In this document: positions 57,223 to 64,000 of the stretch, piece by piece
Position numbering within the stretch: position 1 is the stretch's first letter
Layout of the letters: every line of letters begins with the position of its first letter
Position numbers and translations under genes: made by a program
Notes under the pieces: generated by a model
What the model was told of the DNA's origin: nothing
What the model saw: only the letters and a program-made list of their open reading frames with translations
Databases searched by the model: none
NCBI GenBank assembly: GCA_021234155.1
Contig: JAJEKV010000026.1
Coordinates: 17,839,147-17,903,146, forward strand
Source: Isoetes taiwanensis
Taxonomy: Eukaryota > Streptophyta > Lycopodiopsida > Isoetales > Isoetaceae
DNA length: 64,000 bases
Direction of reading: 5' to 3'

Positions 57223-58354
57223 TTTTTGATGGGATATAGTCAAAAAGTGATAAAAATATAGTTGAATGCTAGATGATACAAAGGGTATAGTGCATAATCT
57301 TAAATATTAGGCAATACAAACAAATGTTACAAGCTTTAGAATTTGAAGTGTAAGTATTTGCTCTCTAGCCTTTGGGAAGCTTTAGAATTTGAAGTGTAAG
57401 TATTTGCTCTCTAGCCTTTGGGATAAATGGGATGCCATAATTGCACAAAATATGTAATCGCAAATAGGTAACCTAAAATGTGTGATCGCATAATAGGCAT
57501 GACCATATTTGAGGTCACTCATTTTATGCAAGAATGGTATACCACTTTTCCTTCCACTTTTCAAGGAAAGTAGCTAGGATTGCAATATCAAACAGTAGAA
57601 AACTCATAGAAATGAGGATTATCATTCTTTTCTTCAAATCCAAGAATGGTGAACCCTCTTGTACTCTCACAAATGGGCATTCATGAAATGGAGATTATCA
57701 TCGTTTAATTCATCATTGGCTCAAATCCAAAAATGGTGAATCCACATGCTGTGAAGTGTGCCTGTTGTGTTGGGCTACTAAATAGAAAGTTCTAGCTACT
57801 AAAGATACATGCTGCTTGCTTTCAGTTACCGACCAAGAGTGTGCATGCCTCTAGAAGCTTTTAGACATTATTAGAAAAGACAAAATTAAGTTGCTTATCC
57901 TTCATATCCCCAATAGAAATGTCCTTAACTTTGCACTTAGATATCATTCACTTTCTATATTCTTCTTAGGGCACACACAATTTGTCAAAAAACAATGGAT
58001 AATGATTAATCCAATGCCACGCTATGGACAAGCTTTTTACTTGAAATAACTTCAATTACAAGCTTCATTTCTTATAAACAAGACAAAGTCAAATACCACA
58101 TCAACAACTTTCATGAATATCATTTAAATTATACATTATGTGGAAATATTTCAAAATTTCCACTGAAAAAGGGTAGGCTAGAGAGAAATAGACTAAAGTG
58201 CTTTCCCTTTAACGCATTCTGGATAGATGTAGGTGTTGCGTGTGACTTCAAGTTAAATGGAGTCAGATATTTTTGGGATGCACTTTGGTTGTTTTTTATC
58301 ACGTTTACTGAAAAATTATGTCTTTCACTTCACGTCCTTCTATTTTATCGTAAA
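57223..58354. other. AT-rich interval between two Helitron ends; 46-bp tandem duplication
   Basis: No gene seen. Positions 57331-57376 and 57377-57422 are identical 46-base copies beginning AAGCTTTAGAATTTG. A degenerate GGTGCC(T/C)AGC word and a GAGCGTTGCTGGGC word also appear at about 58431 and 58455, just beyond the next Helitron end. Confidence 0.6.
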
Positions 58355-58382
58355 CTAGTAATGGTGCCCAGCGTTGCTGGGC
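58355..58382 (-). mobile_element. Helitron 3' terminus
   Basis: On the - strand, a perfect hairpin GCCCAGC-AAC-GCTGGGC (58382-58366) is followed by seven bases and CTAG (58358-58355), then T. A degraded copy of the hairpin word lies at 58431-58468, suggesting nested or tandem Helitron ends. Confidence 0.75.
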
Positions 58383-59405
58383 ATAAGTTCGGCCTGTAAA
58401 TGTTTTGGCTGATAGTTATGGTGCCTAGCAATAACATGTTTTTTCTTGGCGGTATTGAGCGTTGCTGGGCTATAAAGATTGAATTGAATGGGTTGAGGTG
58501 AACGTAATTCTTAGGCTAGAAGGTGGTTGACCGTAGTTGTTAATATATAATAATTAAAAGCTTATGTAGCAACAGTGCATGGAAGAGGTCGTATATCAGA
58601 TGGGTTTAAAACACTATGAAGCTTCGCGTTAAAATGTTTCAAGCAGTCATTGTATCAGGGAAAATTTTACGGTGCACATTCTAATTAAAATAAATTGGTC
58701 ATTTCCCTTGTATTTTATTCAGTCATGAAGGCCATTTTCTGGGCAAGTTTTCATCTACTCTCCTACTAAAGTTGGAACTTAATCGAAAAGCTTCAATTGA
58801 ACTTGTTTATAGAAGTTCCACAACAAAATTATATAGTTGAAATCTTATATTCACTGGATCATTACAATGTATTGAAAATGCTACATCAAGAATAATGAGG
58901 CAAGTAAAACGAACTCATGCAATATCCTACCAAGATGCATTGGGGCACAGGCGAAGGTCTTACCTACCATAGGTTGTGATTTGAATTGATTATTACAAAT
59001 TGCTCTGGTACCAAATTATCTTATATGGTCAATGCTTTCTCTAGACAACGGACCTAAATTTGCAATTGTAAAGGCGGATAATGCTCTCTCAAATATGCAT
59101 CTCTAACATGCTGGGATAGTGGATAGACAATTATTTATGGTGTTGCTTATCTGATGTTTAGTACCAACCACCTGATTATTTGTAGTGTTGTTTGTCTGAT
59201 GTTAAGACCTGGTGTCTGGTGGTTCCTTGCTCTTGTAGCAAATTGACAGATAGATTTGTGACTTTGGTACCAATTTGATAGACAGAAGCATAAATATTGA
59301 TAGCAAAGATAGCAAATCAATATATTGATCAATGACCAGAAAAGGCTATGAAATACAAAGTGAACAATGTTGAGTTGGACATTATTGGTCAAGTTAATCT
59401 TTTAG
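58383..59405. other. Unassigned AT-rich region
   Basis: No gene recognised. CCACCTGATTATTTGTAGTGTTG and GGATAGACAATTATTTATGGTGTTG-type phrases near 59110-59195 form a small duplication (TTGTC/CTTATCTGATGTTTAG...). It may hold non-autonomous Helitron body. Confidence 0.35.
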
Positions 59406-59662
59406 TCAGTAGGTAGGAAGATCTGCAGAAGGACCTGGAAGAATCTAATCTGTATTATTTCCATTCCAAACAATAAAGACAGCCCCCATTTCCCAACTCA
59501 TATGCATCACAATGATATATACCAACAGCATAAATACTATGCCCTTAGTATCAAAACTGTAAAAAAATCGAACCTGGATTATCAGCTTTCCATCTCAAAG
59601 CAGTCCATCCAGTATTAGTTAACATTGCGGTGTTTCTTTTAGCAGGATCAACCAAGTTGAAA
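59406..59662 (-). pseudogene. Multicopper oxidase (laccase/ascorbate-oxidase-like) C-terminal exons, decayed
   Basis: Exon A (59662-59574, after a TTGCAAG acceptor, before a GTTCGA donor) reads NLVDPAKRNTAML, then TGWTALRWKADNPG. This matches the multicopper oxidase C-terminal strand before the HCH copper site. Exon B (59520-59406) reads HMSWEMGAVFIVWNGNNTD, a stop, then ILPGPSADLPTY and TGA, i.e. the (D)WHMSWG..VFIV and LP.P..DLP ending of the family. The HCHIDWH copper-ligand motif is damaged (CATTGTGAT, then a frame break). No upstream exons with HLHGH were found, so only the tail remains. Confidence 0.55.
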
Positions 59663-59783
59663 CTTGCAAGATCAGAAGAGTGATGGCTTCATGAACTCTT
59701 GATTTTCATATTTACTTCTGCCAATTCAATATGCAAAAATAGCTAAGCTGGACTTCCTTTTGCATTTGAGATATCAATATAGC

Positions 59784-60503
59784 TCACTTTTTTCTATCAG
59801 TATCTTCCTCATCTCTAAGATCTCTGAGCTCCATCAATTATTCTTCTACATCATTTGCTGTAGGAATAGGGAAGCCAATGATAAAAGAAACTTACAGGTA
59901 ATAATAACGATCTAGAAAGTGAAATGATCAAACCAGCTTAAATCTAGAAAGCAAATTGCCTTTAGAATTGTGACTTACCAAGTGTATGGGCAGTTAGTGA
60001 CTTAACTTCGTAGTCCTTCATGCATTTTTGGGCCTTCATCCTTATCCGAACATGTAGAACAAAAATAAAAACTACCTTCTATACAAAGGAAAACCCACCC
60101 GTCCAATAAGTTGGATACAAAACCTTACCTATTTCTGGTGCAGAATGAATACATATAGCAGAAATGGTGGGGCTTCTAATTATACCTCTTGATGCTAGAG
60201 TTAGTATGTCGTCCTTTATCCAAAAGTCCTTCTCTGCATCATTCTGGCATAGTAGTAATATGACTGAGTCACTGTTATATCTTCTCCTTCCAAAGCTCCA
60301 CAAGCTCTGCAAAACGGCAAGCTCCCAGCTGTATAACTCTGCACACTGCATTCTTGCTGTGTCTATTTTGGGCGCCAAAAATATTCTGTGAAGATACCAC
60401 AGAGTTGTAGAATACCTTGCCAGAGATTCGACCTCTTCTGAGCCTTCTAACGTGTTTTTTTTAGGAGCTCCAGATGCATCTGCCCCAGCTCCTCCTCTGC
60501 CAT
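59784..60503 (-). CDS. Three-exon gene of unknown function, interrupted
   Basis: Exon 1 60503-60129: ATG at 60503 (MAEEELGQMHLELLKK); after an A8 run the frame shifts by one, continuing EGSEEVESLARYSTTLWYL and WSFGRRRYNSDSVILLLC and ending at CAGAAATAG|GTAAGG. Exon 2 ends at 59979 (about 60040-59979, MKAQKCMKDYEVKSLTAHT, donor GTAAGT). Exon 3 59857-59784 (acceptor TTCCTACAG) reads ANDVEE, an in-frame TAA, then LMELRDLRDEEDTDRKK and TGA. Phases of exons 2 and 3 match. The acidic end and neat splice sites look like a real housekeeping-type gene, but I do not recognise the family. The A8 shift and the TAA suggest decay or consensus errors. Confidence 0.4.
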
Positions 60504-61290
60504 GCAGCAATTCCAATGGAGCCCTACCCTCACCGAGGAAAAACGAAGGGAGGGTTTAGAAAAAATAGAGTTCTGTCACGATTGATGCTATGTTGCCACC
60601 ATGCGTTTCTTCCAAAAGGGCCACGTTAGAGGCAAAGCTCTTCTAGGGTTCGCAAACCATAGCCAGGCTACAACCAATAGATTAAACTGCACAACCATCC
60701 TCTGCACAAAATGCGACGGAACACATCCGAACTATAGCCTTGAACTGAAGGAAGCCCAAAGCTGTAACACGAAATGGAAGCAAAAAAAACCCTTAAAAAA
60801 GGTCGCGAAAATACCCATCCGTCCGATCTAGGCAAAATAATATAGACCGTCAGATTTAGGGCGTGGTCCATTACTTGCACTAAAACATTATAATATAAGA
60901 TAAGATAAGATGAGAGTAAGATGGTCTAAGAAGTGGGGTTTTTCAGACGACAACTCCATAGCTGTTACTGATTCGTAAGGCAGCTCCACAATTAGGACAT
61001 TTAGAATCAAGCCTAGGAAGCATGAAGTACCTGAGGCAATTCACTTAATTGGTAGGAGTGCTTTCTGACAATAAACATAGCAAAAATAGAAGGGAGAGAT
61101 CGTTCTTTTAAATGGTGATATATGTGCTCCAACACCACGACTATTTCCTGGCGTGGATGCCAATGCATGGTCGTAATCTCCATCATGTATAAACTTGATG
61201 ACAAAATGCATATAGTATGATCTTTGCATACGAGAATACTCCAAGGGGAGAAATATCAATAACCGCGAGGAACCGGTGATTATAATTAAA
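60504..61290. other. Intergenic region upstream of the unknown gene
   Basis: Contains no recognised gene. TAAACCCTCCC just upstream of the start is a candidate telo-box-like promoter word (AAACCCT). ORFs of 63-85 codons on the - strand at 61013-61298 have no known domain. GATAAGATAAGATGAGAGTAAGATG near 60898 is a short purine repeat. Confidence 0.35.
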
Positions 61291-61950
61291 GGCCACACTC
61301 ATAGTTCACATTAAAGACATTGCCACAACGAAGCAAGTTCTCAATTTCACGCAAGCCATTTGAATTGAGGTAAGCATTAACCAAAAACAACCTAAAATGC
61401 TAAAAAGGATAACATAAATACATCTAATGGAAATATGCTGACATATCCTTCCACCGCATTGCATTGAGCCTAGCTTTGGCCTCCTCTCGCATTATCATTA
61501 TTGTGGCGTGATGCTACTTTATTTATGTCAAATTCATCGGACTCCAAACCTGTCATCGGGCTATGATTTTTCTTCAAGGTAGAAAGGATACATAATCAAT
61601 GTCATTAAGACTTGGGCATCCGCTAGGTCAATCTCCTATTTTCTAAGTATTTCTATCTCCTTCTTAAGCCTACAATGAACCCACGAGCTTACTCAAAAGG
61701 AAGAGAAAATCCAATGGTTCAGGTATGATTCCATCACATTGCGATAATTAATATTTGGTATGATCAAGTTAACCACAATTTCACGAGCAAACTTATAGTT
61801 CCCATTAAAGACATTGTCACAAAGAAGCAAGTTGACAATTTCACGCAAGCCGATTGAATTGAGGTAAGCATTAATCGAGAACAACCTAAAATGCTAAAAG
61901 GATAACATAAATACATCTAATAGAAAACATGTGCGGTATATTCTCATCCG
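61291..61950. repeat. Direct duplication of about 140 bp, 490 bp apart
   Basis: CATAGTTCACATTAAAGACATTG..TTTCACGCAAGCC..GAATTGAGGTAAGCATTAA..AACATAAATACATCTAAT at about 61298-61430 returns at about 61791-61922. On the - strand both encode LNS(N/I)GLREI(E/V)NLL..NVFN-like peptides, so the source may have been coding. Region between them is unassigned. Confidence 0.75.
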
Positions 61951-61984
61951 GACTCCAAACTATCAGCATTACTTGAAGCCTAAG

Positions 61985-62445
61985 CTCTCAAAAGATGATG
62001 TGACATGGAACACCATGATCAACGCCTTTGTCGAGAATGGCCAAGCTAAGCGACTCTTTAACTCTTTCAACAAATGAATAATGCAGGCGTAAGGGCAAAA
62101 CAAAATTACTTTTGTCGGTGTGCTTGATGCATGTGCGGGTCTTTTCAAAGCACTTGGGATTTGCGAGCGGTGCATCATTCCATAATTCGAGGAGGGAATT
62201 TGAATCGGATGTTGTTGTGGGTCTTTGCTCTTATCAATATATATGGAAAATCTGGTAATTTAGAAGGCGGCTCATAAAGCTTTTTAACAAAATTTGCAAT
62301 AGGGATGTTGTTTCACGGATCGCAATGATAGCATCCTATGCACATAATGGTCATCTTTGAAGAGGTTCTAAATCTGTATGAACAAATGTGTATAGAAGAA
62401 GTAAAGCCGAATAGGGTTACATTTGTCCATGTCCTTTCGTGAAGC
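61985..62445 (+). pseudogene. PPR (pentatricopeptide repeat) protein fragment, PLS-type
   Basis: The + strand frames read DDVTWNTMINAFVENGQAK, then NKITFVGVLDACAGLFKA, then (frames shift) FESDVVVG-like, LINIYGKSGNLE-like, DVVSRIAMIASYAHNGH and EVKPNRVTFVHVLS. These are three PPR motifs with the D-V-x-W-N-x-M-I hallmark. Stops and frameshifts break every motif. Such proteins bind organelle RNA; this copy is dead. Confidence 0.65.
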
Positions 62446-62639
62446 CATTCGGCCCGCAATGAGAGGTGTCATTATTTTTTTTTCTCTGCTGGCGATTATA
62501 GAAAAGCACCTACAAACACATCGTGCGGATCCCGGTATCAATGAGACATTGACGGATCATTTTACCCGTTCCGGTGTTTGAGGACCAATACTGAGTAGAC
62601 AAAATTATAGAAAATGCGATTATACGGTTTAAATCCGCC

Positions 62640-63025
62640 GCCTTTGCATCTTCACGAAAGTCCACGAGCTCGTTTGGCCTGCCCATCTTTGGACATAAAA
62701 GGCATAATCGCGCATTCCAGGAACATACATTGGGCTTGGGTATTTTCTCGGTTTTCTTTGCAATGGCTTCATCTAAGCTACCACATTTGCCATAAATATC
62801 AACCAACAAATTCCCCAGCAAAGTATTCCTCCTAAACCTACCCTTGTCTATAAGGCGATGCACTGTCTCAGATAATGCTTTTAGATTGCCACTGGTCCCC
62901 AAACAAACAGCATAAGTAGCACAATCTGTTGTGCCCTTCTTCTTCAAACCAATCCGGTCTATAAGAAGATCCATGTTCTGGTCCATAACAGAAATTCCTT
63001 GCTGGAGGAAAAAGGCAAAAGTCAA
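62640..63025 (-). pseudogene. PPR protein fragment, opposite strand
   Basis: On the - strand a single open frame (62510-63025) contains ALSETVHRLIDKGRFRR, NTLLGNLLVDIYGKCGSLDE and KIPKPNVCSWNARL, typical PLS-type PPR motifs. The expected E following SWNAxLxx has degenerated to unrelated sequence. The repeat array stops after two motifs, so the remainder is lost. It faces the + strand PPR fragment tail to tail, about 70-200 bases away. Upstream (63022-63258) the frame has no PPR content. Confidence 0.65.
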
Positions 63026-63345
63026 ATGTGAAGAAAAGGCAAGGCAGGGCAGAGGATGGCTATGGCGTCAGAAAAACTCCTGGCCCAGTGCTCCAGCCGG
63101 AAAAACCCTAAAGAAAGATAAAACTCTAAAGAAAGATAACGGATCAAATATTTCTTTACCTTGAAATCTGATGGCGTTGTTTGCACAAAGATGGCAATGT
63201 AGCTAGAATATATATCATCATTCAATTTCTTCACTGCAAATCCCACAGAGAATGACATGCTAAGATGGATTAATAAAGAAATGAGAGTATATTGACATTA
63301 AACTCAGCTTGCTCTCCATTTGTCAACAGTAATAACATATAAGCA

Positions 63346-63635
63346 CTTTTTTAGCCATGAAATTGATAATGCTTCAAATTTATTTAAAAAGGTGAATCAA
63401 ACACACAACTTGGAGGGAGCTTTTGGAAATAAAAATTGAAACTCATAACGTGGAAGGAGCTTTCGAGAAGGCAAAATGCCATAGCATGTACTTTTTTAGC
63501 CATCAAACTGATAATGCTTCAGATTTATTTAAAAAGGTGAATCAAACACACAACTTGGAGGGAGCTTTTGGAAATAAAAATTGAAACTCATAACCTGGAA
63601 GGAGCTTTCGAGAAGGCAAAATGCCATAGCATGTA
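63346..63635. repeat. 145-bp tandem duplication
   Basis: Positions 63346-63490 and 63491-63635 are near-identical (CTTTTTTAGCCAT..AACTTGGAGGGAGC..CATAGCATGTA), differing at a handful of bases. The high identity suggests a recent event. No coding frame. Confidence 0.9.
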
Positions 63636-64000
63636 GATGTGACTAAAATACCCACTGTGAGCCTTGACATTCATTTGATCATATATGCCTGATGCACTTG
63701 AGCTTCTTTCTATGTTGCCTAAAGTCACAGGCATGCATATAGACTGTAAGGAATTCATTCCACAAAATCAAATGGCAGAAGATGAGAAACATGCATTCAA
63801 AACTCTATAAATACAAGGAAAGACGGTGTAGGATAACTTAATGAGTGATACTTGAAGTCATGATTCTTTTGCAATCTGATCTAAGAATGTCGTTTTAAAG
63901 CACAAATGTAAATAAGTCCAAGCCAAATCTTACGAGGAGCGAAACATATGAGAAGAATGGTGTAGAAAAGCTATGCCTTTCATTTGTGAGGAGAAACAAT
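63636..64000. other. Right edge, nothing recognised
   Basis: AT-rich sequence without a recognised gene or repeat up to the end of the window. Confidence 0.4.

Overview
This window looks like a repeat-rich nuclear region of a large land-plant genome, probably a seed-free plant such as a lycophyte or fern. The evidence is spliced genes with GT/AG introns, a plant-type AI-2E family membrane transporter, PLS-type pentatricopeptide fragments, and remnants of Helitron, MULE, CACTA-like, LTR and LINE elements. The organism assignment is inference; nothing in the sequence names the species. I see no prokaryotic operons, rRNA genes or CRISPR array.

Layout. 0-3.7 kb: palindromic repeats, then a decayed + strand element whose core resembles the DUF7869-type domain. 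4.3-5.7 kb: three unrelated short tandem arrays side by side. 5.9-12.8 kb: a GC-rich satellite (about 0.8 kb unit), two CATGCC-type minisatellite blocks (one bounded by inverted termini) and a large inverted repeat. 12.8-21.4 kb: mostly unassigned sequence, with an A-rich tract and a GC-rich, ORF-rich block. 21.8-24.25 kb: a multi-exon AI-2E family transporter gene. 25.1-26.05 kb: a MULE transposase fragment. 26.9-28.8 kb: short repeats and two LTR-like TATA modules. 28.8-31.4 kb: a second DUF7869-type element, on the - strand. 31.8-32.4 kb: a CACTA-like reading frame. 32.4-38 kb: an unusual multi-exon gene combining a ParB-like motif with a DNA amino-methyltransferase-like motif I; its upstream region, introns and 3' flank are filled with short palindromes. 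38.4-42.7 kb: a stray exon, a long polypyrimidine tract, LTR-retrotransposon pieces and a Helitron 3' end with helicase. 43.2-51.4 kb: seven-plus copies of a 1.12-kb satellite related to the one at 6-12 kb. 51.4-55.5 kb: GC-rich palindromic sequence, a tRNA-like triplet, a small intact-looking spliced gene and a LINE. 55.5-57 kb: a second LINE on the opposite strand. 57.2-58.4 kb: two more Helitron 3' ends. 59.4-60.5 kb: - strand gene remnants, including a multicopper-oxidase C-terminus. 62-63 kb: two tail-to-tail PPR fragments.

A recurring feature is that recognisable coding stretches are broken by single-base frameshifts, usually consistent with loss of one base. Either most of these genes are decayed or the consensus has uncorrected one-base deletions. 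The four-exon gene at 52.8-53.25 kb is a clear exception. The most interesting candidate is the ParB-like/methyltransferase-like gene with its palindromes.
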